Of a stretch of 64,000 nucleotides of DNA, positions 24,474-33,435 are shown one piece after another. The stretch's first letter is position 1; every line of letters begins with the position of its first letter. Source of the stretch: RHLJ01 sp965601955 (GTDB lineage Bacteria; Bacteroidota; Rhodothermia; Balneolales; Balneolaceae); NCBI GenBank assembly GCA_965601955.1, contig OZ271855.1, positions 1,240,001 to 1,304,000 of the forward strand, read 5' to 3'. Below the pieces are notes generated by a model. That model did not search any database. It worked only from the letters and a program-made list of their open reading frames with translations, and was not told the origin of the DNA. The position numbers and the translations under genes are program-made.

Positions 24474-26018
24474 TTATCTTCCCTGTCTTGAAATGTTCAG
24501 AACGGTTAGCGAAATATCCTGAGAAGATGCTGCTCCCTGCTCGTCAGTAGCAATAATTCGAAACTCGTGTTTACCAATCTGACGATCGGTAGGAGTCCAT
24601 GTAAATTCACCACTTTGTTCATCTAAACTAGCACCTTCTGGTAAGTCTACTCCCAGGTATCTAATGAGTGAACTTGAAGGGTTTTCAGGATCAATAGCTT
24701 TGTACACAGTAATGTATTCATCATTTACTGCAATAGATGTCCCCCGCACCGGGCTAAAGCGGGGAGGAGAATTAAAAGTCCTTACATCAACGGTGAATCT
24801 GGTACTATCGACTCTTCCTTCCGAATCCGAAGCAATGATAGTAAACCAGCTTAATCCAATTTGGTTTGGCATAGGCTGCCAGTAGAATCCCTGATTTTTA
24901 ATTGTACCATTAGCCACACTTGAGCGAAATGTAAATTCAACATCCTGAGCATTTCCTTCTTCCAGTTCTATGGCTACAAGCAATGGTTTAGGATAAGTAA
25001 GTATGATATTGTTTATGGATTTAAGGGTTAATCCATCATTGTTGACTACTCTGGGAGCTGGAGTTCCATCATGATTTGTACCCTGCTTTAGGGGGCTCAA
25101 TCTATCGAAGGCACTAATCCATATTGTCTCAGCGCTTTTTGAAATATGATGATTTGCATCCCTTTGGTCTTTCCATGATTGCAACTTGTCACCACAGGAA
25201 GAGCTCCAGAGTTCACCATATTGATTTTTAACTATCAGCAGATCATTCCAGGAAAGAAATGTTGAAACTTGTCCTTCCACATTTCCACAGTTTCTGCCAA
25301 TACCATTTGAGTTGACTTCAAAAATATCGCCACTTCGCGTTGCACCCCAAATCAAGCCGCTATCCAAGTATAGTTGCTGTAGCTGAACTCTTAAACTTAC
25401 GGTAGATCGATGGGTAAGTACTTCCTCTTCAATAGAAAAGGAATGGATTTTCGAATCATCAGTAAGTACAAAAAGCTGGTTACTGACAATAGATGACTCG
25501 ACATCCAGTACATTTGCCCTGCCTATAATGCCGTTACCGACTATTTCTGCTTCACTGTCAACCGTTTCAGGAGTTTCCAATGATAGTCTTCCGAGACCAC
25601 TACTCCCAAGAGCTACATACAGGTTATTATCTAAGCGGGCAACGCCTTGAGGTTGTTCGGGAAGCAGAGTAGAGGAATAGACCCCTAACACAGAGGTGGG
25701 CTCCAGTACAGTCAGGCGTTTAGAATTACCATATAAATAAGCAAAACGTATATCCGCATCTATGATATTACCCCGGCGTTGCATACCTGCAGACGTATAG
25801 AGCCATTGTAAAGAATCTTCATAAGCCCTAAATACGGCCATTCCTTCTGTCTCAGAAAGCACATACAAATGTGCATTAGAGGAGCCCATTGCTTTGATAT
25901 CAGGTATGGATAGAATTTTGGTATAGTCCTGAAAGAGCTGTGCTTGAGAAAATGCAATCCCACTATTTAGAAATAGAAATCCTACCAAGAATAAAATTAA
26001 ACCTGTCTTTTTTGACAT
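24474..26018 (-). CDS. Secreted protein with beta-propeller and Ig-like (He_PIG/cadherin-like) repeats
   Basis: 514 residues: signal peptide (LILFLVGFLFLNSGIAFSQ), an N-terminal part of propeller-like repeats up to ~residue 320, then two Ig/cadherin-like modules with the FTWTPTDRQIGKHEFRIIATDEQGA and FYWQPMPNQIGLSWFTIIASDSEGRVDS pattern of 'putative Ig' repeats. It has no T9SS tail and no enzymatic motif. The gene lies between mutY and the epimerase, with short gaps of 5 and 3 bases, so an operon epimerase-propeller-mutY is possible. Role unknown. Confidence 0.7.
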   Translation of the reverse strand: MSKKTGLILFLVGFLFLNSGIAFSQAQLFQDYTKILSIPDIKAMGSSNAHLYVLSETEGMAVFRAYEDSLQWLYTSAGMQRRGNIIDADIRFAYLYGNSKRLTVLEPTSVLGVYSSTLLPEQPQGVARLDNNLYVALGSSGLGRLSLETPETVDSEAEIVGNGIIGRANVLDVESSIVSNQLFVLTDDSKIHSFSIEEEVLTHRSTVSLRVQLQQLYLDSGLIWGATRSGDIFEVNSNGIGRNCGNVEGQVSTFLSWNDLLIVKNQYGELWSSSCGDKLQSWKDQRDANHHISKSAETIWISAFDRLSPLKQGTNHDGTPAPRVVNNDGLTLKSINNIILTYPKPLLVAIELEEGNAQDVEFTFRSSVANGTIKNQGFYWQPMPNQIGLSWFTIIASDSEGRVDSTRFTVDVRTFNSPPRFSPVRGTSIAVNDEYITVYKAIDPENPSSSLIRYLGVDLPEGASLDEQSGEFTWTPTDRQIGKHEFRIIATDEQGAASSQDISLTVLNISRQGR

Positions 26019-26021
26019 AAG

Positions 26022-26999
26022 CTATAACCAGTTATGCTTTTTATACCATCGAATGGTTCTGGAAATACCTTCCTCAAGGCTAACCTCCGGGTTATATCCC
26101 AACTCCTTTCGTGCTTTGTCAGATGAACAAACCCATTCTTCAATGAGCTCGTTTACCTTTTCACGATTTACAACGGGATACTTCCCAAATAATGATGCTC
26201 CACTTTCAATGGTGCCGGCAATTTTTTTTGCCCACTTTGGATTGATCTTAATAGGAATAGGCCTCATTCCCATCACTTTTGAGGTGATAGACCGAATTTG
26301 ATTCCACGAATAGGCGTCTTTTTCTCCACCCATATTATAAATGTGTACTCCGGGAGTTTTTATGCTTGCCGACTGTATCATTCCTTTTACTAGATCAGTC
26401 ACATATACCATGGAAATCTTGGGATTGTTCCCATCGCCTACAATAGGGCATATACCCATTTTAAAGGTCTTGAAAAAGGTATAAATATCAGCTTCCCGGG
26501 GTCCGTACACCGCCGATGGGCGGATCATTTTAATAGAATCTTTCTCTCCGGCTATTCTTTCTACCACATGCTCCATCTCTTTCTTTGAAGTTCCATACAT
26601 GGTCAATGGGTTCAGGGGGACATCTTCAGGGACTGGCGTGCCAGAACTGGGCCCTACGGCGGTAAGGGAAGAAGTAATTACAATGTTATGGATTCCTTTT
26701 TTTTGGGCAATCCTAATCAGGTTTTCAGTAGCCTCAACATTTGCCCTGGTAAATTCTCTTTTATTTGGAGCCCTAAGAACAGCAGCGTTATGATAGATAA
26801 TATCCACGCCTTCTAAAGCCTTTGTGATGGCCTGCAAGTCAAATAAATCTCCCTTAATTCTTACAAAATCTAATCCGGTTAGCCATCTGTCTGAACTTCG
26901 AACCAGGCAACGGACTTCAGTAATGTTTGGAGAAGCAATTAAATGTTCTACTAAATGGCTTCCCACAAATCCGGTTCCACCAGTAACAAAGGCTATCAT
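26022..26999 (-). CDS. NAD-dependent epimerase/dehydratase (extended SDR), ceramide-pathway reductase candidate
   Basis: 325 residues of extended short-chain dehydrogenase fold. TGGTGFVGSH is the NAD(P)-binding GxxGxxG; YGTSKKE gives the catalytic Tyr-x3-Lys; the C-terminal half has the LEEGISRTIRWY end of 3-beta-HSD/dihydroflavonol-reductase-like members. It is divergent from two glycosyltransferases, followed by an alpha-oxoamine synthase and a GNAT-like acyltransferase. The Caulobacter ceramide reductase CerR belongs to this broad family, so a reductase role in sphingolipid synthesis is a reasonable inference, not shown by sequence alone. Confidence 0.8.
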   Translation of the reverse strand: MIAFVTGGTGFVGSHLVEHLIASPNITEVRCLVRSSDRWLTGLDFVRIKGDLFDLQAITKALEGVDIIYHNAAVLRAPNKREFTRANVEATENLIRIAQKKGIHNIVITSSLTAVGPSSGTPVPEDVPLNPLTMYGTSKKEMEHVVERIAGEKDSIKMIRPSAVYGPREADIYTFFKTFKMGICPIVGDGNNPKISMVYVTDLVKGMIQSASIKTPGVHIYNMGGEKDAYSWNQIRSITSKVMGMRPIPIKINPKWAKKIAGTIESGASLFGKYPVVNREKVNELIEEWVCSSDKARKELGYNPEVSLEEGISRTIRWYKKHNWL

Positions 27000-27095
27000 A
27001 AATGTGTATATTCGGCGATTATTTTTTGAACTAAATCAGCAAACCTAAAATAAGGTGTTGGAAGATACTAATCTGGTTTTTGCTTTTAAACTTTT

Positions 27096-28253
27096 ATGAA
27101 AGAACTGAGAGTAGCTCTTTTCACGGGTAATTATAATCATATAAGAGACGGAGTATCTCTTACTTTGAATCGATTAGTGAGTTACCTGGAAAGTAATGAT
27201 ATCCCGGTCTTAGTTATTGCCCCGAGTAATAAAGAACCTGCTATAGATCATTGCGGCGACCTAATCGTAACTCCGTCTATTCCCATGCTTGTTCCGGGAA
27301 GAAAGGAATACAGGATTGCAACTCACTTCCCCAGATGGGCTAAGAAAAAAGTAGAAGAGTTTAACCCAACTTTGATACATATTGCCACTCCGGATGGCCT
27401 TGGTGTGGGGGCGTTGAAATGGGCCAGAAGAAAAAACCTACCAAGGGTTACTTCTTACCATACACATTTTCTAAGCTATACTGATTATTACCCTTCTCAC
27501 TTAAATCCGGTTAAGAAACCATTTAAAAACCTAATGAAATGGTTTTACAGACAATTTGAGCATACCTATGTGCCAAGCGAGTCTATGATTGAAGAGCTAC
27601 ATAATGAAGGTATTCCCGGAAACATGAAAATCTGGGCCAGGGGAATCGATTTAGAACGGTTTAATCCTTCGAAAAGAGACATGGAGTGGAGAAGAAGTGT
27701 CGGGTTCAAGGATGATGAGATTGTCGTTTCTTTCGTGTCCAGGTTGGTTTGGGAGAAGGAACTCCGCACTTATATCGATAGTGTGAATAGACTTCAGAAA
27801 ATTAATCCAAAGGTTAGAGCTCTTGTTGTTGGAAACGGTCCGGCGCAGGAAGAAGCAGAGCAGCTATTGCCTAATGCGCATTTTACGGGTTTTGCAAAAG
27901 GAGAGGATTTAGCCAGAGCATATGCGAGCGGCGATATTTTCATGTTCCCATCACACACAGAGACTTTTGGGAATGTAACCCTGGAAGCAATGGCAAGTGG
28001 ACTGCCATGTATTGTTGCTGATGCGATAGGAAGTAAATCGCTGGTAAACGATGGAGTTAATGGGTATTTGGCTCAAAAAGAGAATGTGGAAGATTTTACC
28101 AAGCAATTAGAAAGAATTGTTTCTGATCCCGAGAAAAGAATTGAAATGGGGAAAGCCTCCCGGGAGTTGGCAATGGGCTATCAGTGGGAGTCAATCAATG
28201 CTGGATTAGTAGAAAACTATCGCGAAGTGCTCGAAAACTGGGACAAGGAGTAA
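27096..28253 (+). CDS. Glycosyltransferase family 4, MgtA/SQD2-like
   Basis: 385 residues, GT-B fold. The N-terminal domain begins ALFTGNYNHIRDGVSLTLNRLV (acceptor site loop), has the HTHFLSYTDYYPSHLNP segment typical of lipid-modifying GT4 enzymes such as GDP-mannose-dependent mannosyltransferases and sulfoquinovosyltransferase. The C-terminal domain has FPSHTETFGNVTLEAMASGLP, the EX7E-type donor site. The next glycosyltransferase starts 3 bases after its stop. Given the linked sphingolipid genes, glycosylation of a ceramide or diacylglycerol is the likely job (inference). Confidence 0.85.
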   Translation: MKELRVALFTGNYNHIRDGVSLTLNRLVSYLESNDIPVLVIAPSNKEPAIDHCGDLIVTPSIPMLVPGRKEYRIATHFPRWAKKKVEEFNPTLIHIATPDGLGVGALKWARRKNLPRVTSYHTHFLSYTDYYPSHLNPVKKPFKNLMKWFYRQFEHTYVPSESMIEELHNEGIPGNMKIWARGIDLERFNPSKRDMEWRRSVGFKDDEIVVSFVSRLVWEKELRTYIDSVNRLQKINPKVRALVVGNGPAQEEAEQLLPNAHFTGFAKGEDLARAYASGDIFMFPSHTETFGNVTLEAMASGLPCIVADAIGSKSLVNDGVNGYLAQKENVEDFTKQLERIVSDPEKRIEMGKASRELAMGYQWESINAGLVENYREVLENWDKE

Positions 28254-28256
28254 CAC

Positions 28257-29387
28257 TTGCGAATCCTGTACATTTCACATCTTCATCCTCCAAAAGACGC
28301 ACCTTTAAAGAGTATTGGAGGCATGCAAAGAGTAAGCATGCAGCTTGTTGAAGAGCTCAGTAAAAGGGAAGATGTAACCATAAAAACGATTATTCAACAT
28401 GCCCCATGGAAGGGGATTGAGGTCAGGACTTCTTTTTTCCTGGCTAATTTGGCCAGGAAACTCCCAGGGATTGTAGATGATTTTAACCCAGATGTAATTC
28501 TCTTCTCCTCTATGGTAACTGCAAGTTTGGCAAAGATTACCAGGGCAAGGGTAAATGTACCTATGGTTACAATAAATCATGGGCAGGATGTAAAAATGCC
28601 AATCGGTATTTATCAAAAATTTGTCCCAAAAGTATTTGATGCACTGAATGGTGTGATATCGGTATCTAAGGCAACCCGGGAGGAATGCATAAAGCGAGGT
28701 ATGGCCCCGGAAAAAGGAATAGCCCTGCCCAATGGCTTTGATTTAACTGATTTCAAAGAAGTACCTAATAAGGAAGAGTCAAGAAAAGCAATTGCCAAGG
28801 CTTTTTCGATAGACCTGACCGACAAGCAGTTACTTCTTACTGTTGGTAGACAGGTAAAACGAAAAGGCCATGCATGGTTTATCGAGGAAGTATTCCCAAA
28901 GATTAGTTCTGAAGTAATATATCTGGCCATTGGTGAAGGCCCTGAACACGAGCACTTAAAGAGTATTTGGGCAGAGCTTCCATACAAAGAGAATATATTA
29001 TTCGTAGGTAAACAGCCTGACTCAATATTGAGGCATGCCTATTCTGCTGCGGATATTTTTGTAATGCCCAATATCCCGGTACCAGGTGATATGGAAGGCT
29101 TTGGGATTGTATTACTTGAAGCAAATCTTGCTTCAACTCCTGCAGTTGCAGCCGACCTTGAAGGCATAAAAGATGTAATTGAAAATGGGCAAAACGGGTT
29201 TAAAATACCTGTGAGAAATAAAGAGCTTTTTGCAGAAAAAATAGATGAAATCATTAAAGACGGGAGTGCAGAGCTAGGACAGAAAAGCAGAAATTTTGTT
29301 GAGGAAAACTTTGCGTGGGATCACGTTGCTGATCGATATATTTCTTATCTTCGCGAAGTGATCAAAAAATACGCACGCCATCATTAG
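28257..29387 (+). CDS. Glycosyltransferase family 4
   Basis: 376 residues, GT-B fold. SIGGMQRVSMQLVEEL (glycine-rich acceptor loop), TVGRQVKRKGHAWFIEE (C-terminal domain start) and EGFGIVLLEANLASTPAVA (EX7E donor site) are visible. TTG start at 28257, immediately after the preceding GT4 stop, so translation is likely coupled. It may add the second sugar to the same lipid. Donor and acceptor unknown. Confidence 0.85.
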   Translation: MRILYISHLHPPKDAPLKSIGGMQRVSMQLVEELSKREDVTIKTIIQHAPWKGIEVRTSFFLANLARKLPGIVDDFNPDVILFSSMVTASLAKITRARVNVPMVTINHGQDVKMPIGIYQKFVPKVFDALNGVISVSKATREECIKRGMAPEKGIALPNGFDLTDFKEVPNKEESRKAIAKAFSIDLTDKQLLLTVGRQVKRKGHAWFIEEVFPKISSEVIYLAIGEGPEHEHLKSIWAELPYKENILFVGKQPDSILRHAYSAADIFVMPNIPVPGDMEGFGIVLLEANLASTPAVAADLEGIKDVIENGQNGFKIPVRNKELFAEKIDEIIKDGSAELGQKSRNFVEENFAWDHVADRYISYLREVIKKYARHH

Positions 29388-29458
29388 CACATCTTCCCTT
29401 CTTATCAATTTGAAAGGAGTTCATTACTAGCTATATTGCGTCGTTTATTTAGGATAAT

Positions 29459-30709
29459 TTGGTAAAGATCAACCTTATGGGTGATAGTAATAAGACAGCT
29501 ACACAAGATATTTTTGCAAAGGCATATGGGTTTACAAAAGCGGATGAAGTAAAGGAAGCAGGCCTTTATCCGTATTTCAAACCTCTAGAAGCCACTGACG
29601 GAACCATTGTTGAAATTGAAGGTCATGAAGTGATCATGGCCGGTTCTAATAATTATTTAGGGCTTACAAACGATCAACGAACTATTCAAGCTGCTCAGGC
29701 TGCCCTAACCAAATATGGTACAGGGTGTACTGGTTCCAGGTACCTCAACGGAACTCTTGATATCCATCTCGAGCTGGAAGAAAAGCTAGCCGAGTTTATG
29801 GGAAAAGAATCCTGTGTACTTTTTAGTACCGGATATCAAACTAATGAAGGTTCTATTCAAACTATTGCAGGAAGGAATGATATCATTTTTTCCGATCGTG
29901 ATAACCACGCTTGTATTGTAGTAGGTACGCTTTGCTCCAATGCCAAAACAGTACGCTATCAGCACAATGACACTGATCAGCTCCGCAAATTTTTAGAAAA
30001 AGCAGATCCTGATGCGGGAAAGATTATCATATCAGATGGAGTGTTCTCTATGTCTGGTACCCTGGCAAAAATTCCTGAGCTTGTTTCTTTGGCAAAAGAA
30101 TTTGGGGCGCGATTGTATTTAGATGACGCCCATGCCGTAGGTGTGATTGGAGATGGAGGCCGAGGATCTGCTTCTGTATTTGGTTTGACCGATGAGGTGG
30201 ATTTAATCAGTGGTACTTTTTCCAAATCATTTGCTTCATTAGGTGGTTTTTTGGTTGGAGATCGTCCAATCATCGAATTTATCAGGCATCATTCTCCAGC
30301 GCATATTTTTAGTGCATCTATGCCTCCTGCAAATGTTGCGACGGTATTAACCGCGCTTGAAATTCTTCAGGAAGAACCATGGAGAATTAAGCGACTAGAA
30401 GAAATTTCTCTCTACATGAGAACCGAGCTTGAAAACCTTGGCTTTAATGTGTGGACAAGCCAGTCGCCAATTATCCCGGTTGTTATTGGTGATATGTGGG
30501 ATTGCTTCAAATTCTGGAAGGACTTATTCGAGGAGGGGGTATACGCCAATGCAGTAATTCCTCCGGCAGTTCCTCAGGGACAGTCTTTGCTCAGAACCAG
30601 TTATATGGCTAGTCACACAAACGATCACCTGGATCGTATCCTGGAAGCTTTCAGGAAAGTTGGCTTGATGCACGGCATCATCGACAATAACGGCCATTCA
30701 AATAACTGA
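29459..30709 (+). CDS. Alpha-oxoamine synthase, probable serine palmitoyltransferase
   Basis: PLP enzyme condensing an amino acid with an acyl-CoA. In 416 residues: AGSNNYLGLT, YGTGCTGSRYLNGTLDIHLELE, DNHACI (His stacking on PLP), DDAHAVGVIG, and GTFSKSFASLGGF with the PLP lysine (Lys256 from this start). The family includes Spt, Kbl and BioF. Adjacent bCerS-like acyltransferase and SDR genes, absence of biotin or threonine-degradation genes, and the long N-terminus favour serine palmitoyltransferase, the first step of sphingolipid synthesis. TTG 29459 has AGGA 4 bases upstream; ATG 29477 is an alternative start. Confidence 0.8.
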   Translation: MVKINLMGDSNKTATQDIFAKAYGFTKADEVKEAGLYPYFKPLEATDGTIVEIEGHEVIMAGSNNYLGLTNDQRTIQAAQAALTKYGTGCTGSRYLNGTLDIHLELEEKLAEFMGKESCVLFSTGYQTNEGSIQTIAGRNDIIFSDRDNHACIVVGTLCSNAKTVRYQHNDTDQLRKFLEKADPDAGKIIISDGVFSMSGTLAKIPELVSLAKEFGARLYLDDAHAVGVIGDGGRGSASVFGLTDEVDLISGTFSKSFASLGGFLVGDRPIIEFIRHHSPAHIFSASMPPANVATVLTALEILQEEPWRIKRLEEISLYMRTELENLGFNVWTSQSPIIPVVIGDMWDCFKFWKDLFEEGVYANAVIPPAVPQGQSLLRTSYMASHTNDHLDRILEAFRKVGLMHGIIDNNGHSNN

Positions 30710-30717
30710 ACCCTGGC

Positions 30718-31842
30718 ATGAGTACCAGCGGAGTTACCTTCGTAAATACCGATGAGGAACGGAAGAAATTCCTCGAATTCCAGTACAATCACTATAAAGA
30801 TGATAAGTATTTTGTTCCTCCTTTAAGAATGGATCAAAAAAAGCTCATCAACCCCGATAAAAATCCATTCTTCAAAAACGCAGAGATTGCCTTATTTATA
30901 GCAGAGCATAATGGCGAAATTGCTGGAAGGATATCTGCTGTGATCGATCATCGTTTTAATGAGTATCATGGTCGTAAAACGGGGCACTTTGGTTTTTTTG
31001 AGTGCATCGACCATCAACCAACTGCTAACCTGCTCCTAAGAGTAGCCGAAGACTGGCTAAAGGGAAAAGGAGTTGAAGATGTTTTGGGGCCAGCAAGTCC
31101 GGGAATGATGGATATGCTTGGGTTTCTTGTAGATGGATATGAAAAGAATCCATATGTACTTATGCCATACTCTAAACCATACTATGAGAAGTTGGTGACG
31201 GCTGCTGGGTATGAGCAGGAGATGGATTTATTGGCCTATATTGTGGATAAGGATAGTGTCGCTCTTGATAGAGTTGAACGGGCCAAACAAATCGTACTGA
31301 GAAGGAACCCAGGTTTGGTAATCCGCCCCGTTGTTCTCAAAAAAATGGAAGAAGAAGTGGAAATTATCCGTGCGATCTATAATGAGACATGGAAGCATAA
31401 TTGGGGGTTTCTACCGCTCACTAAAGAAGAGCTCGCAGCTACTGCAAAGGATTTCAAAATGATCCTGGATCCTGACTTTGCACATATTGCTGAAGTAGAT
31501 GGAAAACCGGTAGCATTTTCAGTGGGTATACCAGATTTAAACATTCTCTTCAAAAAGATGAATGGAAACCTGTTTCCATTTGGAATCTTTAGAATGCTAT
31601 TTGGCAAACGTAAAATCAAGAGATTCAGAACGGCACTGATGGGGGTGCTTCCTGAAGTACAGGGCCGGGGTATTGATGCAATGCTCCATCAAGCGGCGAT
31701 AGAAAAGGGCTTAGGTAAAGGATATACAGAATCAGAGCTGAGCTGGGTACTAGGTAACAATCAAGAGATGATTCGGACGGCAGAAAAAATCGGTGCCAGG
31801 CTAGACAAAACCTATCGAATGTATTCAAAGAAATTAGCCTAA
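30718..31842 (+). CDS. GNAT-like N-acyltransferase, ceramide synthase (bCerS) candidate
   Basis: 374 residues of a two-domain GNAT-fold protein. FQYNHYKDDKYFVPPLRMDQKKLINPDKNPFF and the ALFIAEHNGEIAGRISAVIDHRFNEYH region are characteristic of a conserved bacterial family to which the Caulobacter ceramide synthase bCerS is assigned. The C-terminal half has the GNAT-like MGVLPEVQGRGIDAMLHQAAIEKG acetyl-/acyl-CoA loop. It begins 8 bases after the oxoamine synthase. Expected role: N-acylation of the long-chain base (inference from family and neighbour). Confidence 0.72.
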   Translation: MSTSGVTFVNTDEERKKFLEFQYNHYKDDKYFVPPLRMDQKKLINPDKNPFFKNAEIALFIAEHNGEIAGRISAVIDHRFNEYHGRKTGHFGFFECIDHQPTANLLLRVAEDWLKGKGVEDVLGPASPGMMDMLGFLVDGYEKNPYVLMPYSKPYYEKLVTAAGYEQEMDLLAYIVDKDSVALDRVERAKQIVLRRNPGLVIRPVVLKKMEEEVEIIRAIYNETWKHNWGFLPLTKEELAATAKDFKMILDPDFAHIAEVDGKPVAFSVGIPDLNILFKKMNGNLFPFGIFRMLFGKRKIKRFRTALMGVLPEVQGRGIDAMLHQAAIEKGLGKGYTESELSWVLGNNQEMIRTAEKIGARLDKTYRMYSKKLA

Positions 31843-31894
31843 TTAAGGGTACACTTCCTTACCTTTAGTTGAACTACGAATAAGAGATAATACT

Positions 31895-33286
31895 ATGAGT
31901 GATTTCCGAATCGAGAAAGATTCTATGGGCGAGATTAAAGTCCCAACAAATGCATTATATGGAGCTCAAACCCAACGAGCATATGATAATTTTCCGGTAA
32001 GTGGAATTAAATTTAGCAGAGAGTTTATCCAGGCTTTAGGCTTAATCAAGAAGTCAGCGGCACTTGTGAATGGAAAGCTGGGACTCGTAGAAGAGCAGGT
32101 AGTTAGTGCTATTGACAAAGCAGCACAGGAAGTGATTGATGGAAAACACGACCAGGAGTTTGTGATCGATATTTTCCAGACAGGATCAGGCACTTCAAGC
32201 AACATGAATGCCAATGAGGTAATCAGTCATCTCGCAAATGAAAAAAAGGGAGATACTCAGGTACATATTCACCCCAATGACCATGTCAATTTTGGGCAGA
32301 GCTCGAACGATGTGATTCCAACAGCAATTCGTATTTCAGCTCTTTTATCGGCGAAGGAGAACCTTATTCCTTCCTTAGCTCATCTTAAAGACACTTTCCT
32401 AAATAAAGGGAAGGAACATGCGCACGTAGTTAAGACGGGAAGGACTCATCTCATGGATGCTATGCCTGTGACTATTGAGCAGGAATTTGGAGGTTATGCC
32501 CGACAGGTGGAATTAGGTATTGCAAGGGTCGAAGCAGCTCTTGACCGGTTAAAGGAATTACCTCAGGGAGGTACAGCAGTTGGGACAGGGATTAATACTC
32601 ATCCTGAATTCGGAAACCAGTTCGCACAGAAAGTATCAGAGTTAACCGGAGAAGAATTTGTTGAGGCTATAAACCATTTTGAAGCACAATCAACAGTAGA
32701 CGCTCCGGTAGAGTTAAGCGCTCAACTTAAGACCATTGCTGTTAGCCTGCTGAAAATTGCCAATGATTTACGTTGGATGAACTCAGGCCCAAACAGTGGG
32801 ATAGGAGAGGTTCAATTAGCTGCATTACAACCAGGTTCTTCCATTATGCCAGGAAAAGTAAACCCTGTAATTGAAGAATCAACGGCGATGGTTTGTGCCC
32901 AGGTAATCGGAAATGATTCCACTATTACCATAGCCGGGCAATCCGGAAACTTCGAGTTAAATGTGATGTTACCTGTAGTTGCTCATGCTTTGTTAGAGTC
33001 TATCAGGATACTGGCTAATACAGCAAGAAACCTGGCTGATCGTTCGGTTTCACAACTGAAGGTGAAAGAAGAGGTAATCGCTGATATGGTTGGAAGAAAC
33101 CCCATTTTAGTGACAGCTCTAAATCCTATTATCGGTTATGATCTTGCTGCAAAAATTGCAAAAACTGCATTTGCGCAAAGTCGTCCACTTAAAGAAGTGG
33201 CTAAAGAAATGACGGACCTGTCGGATGAAGAACTGGATCAGGCGTTAGACCCGATGAAGATGACAAAGGGAGGATTTACCGAATAA
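31895..33286 (+). CDS. fumC: Class II fumarate hydratase
   Basis: Iron-independent fumarase of the TCA cycle (fumarate to L-malate). The 463 residues contain TGSGTSSNMNANEV, SSNDVIPTAIRI, TGRTHLMDAMPVT and the superfamily signature GSSIMPGKVNP. Length is normal for FumC. ATG at 31895 with an AT-rich leader. It precedes the fused dehydrogenase gene by 149 bases; that gap shows no recognisable feature. Confidence 0.96.
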   Translation: MSDFRIEKDSMGEIKVPTNALYGAQTQRAYDNFPVSGIKFSREFIQALGLIKKSAALVNGKLGLVEEQVVSAIDKAAQEVIDGKHDQEFVIDIFQTGSGTSSNMNANEVISHLANEKKGDTQVHIHPNDHVNFGQSSNDVIPTAIRISALLSAKENLIPSLAHLKDTFLNKGKEHAHVVKTGRTHLMDAMPVTIEQEFGGYARQVELGIARVEAALDRLKELPQGGTAVGTGINTHPEFGNQFAQKVSELTGEEFVEAINHFEAQSTVDAPVELSAQLKTIAVSLLKIANDLRWMNSGPNSGIGEVQLAALQPGSSIMPGKVNPVIEESTAMVCAQVIGNDSTITIAGQSGNFELNVMLPVVAHALLESIRILANTARNLADRSVSQLKVKEEVIADMVGRNPILVTALNPIIGYDLAAKIAKTAFAQSRPLKEVAKEMTDLSDEELDQALDPMKMTKGGFTE

Positions 33287-33435
33287 AGAGTAATCGGTAA
33301 GTGCAATATTTATAAAGTTTTTTAAGTGGCAATATTACCAGATTTAACGGTTTAATCACTTTATAAAAACTATTGATTCTATTATATTGGAAGCCCTTTC
33401 TGAGAGGCAATAATCCAAATTCTAAACACTAAATT

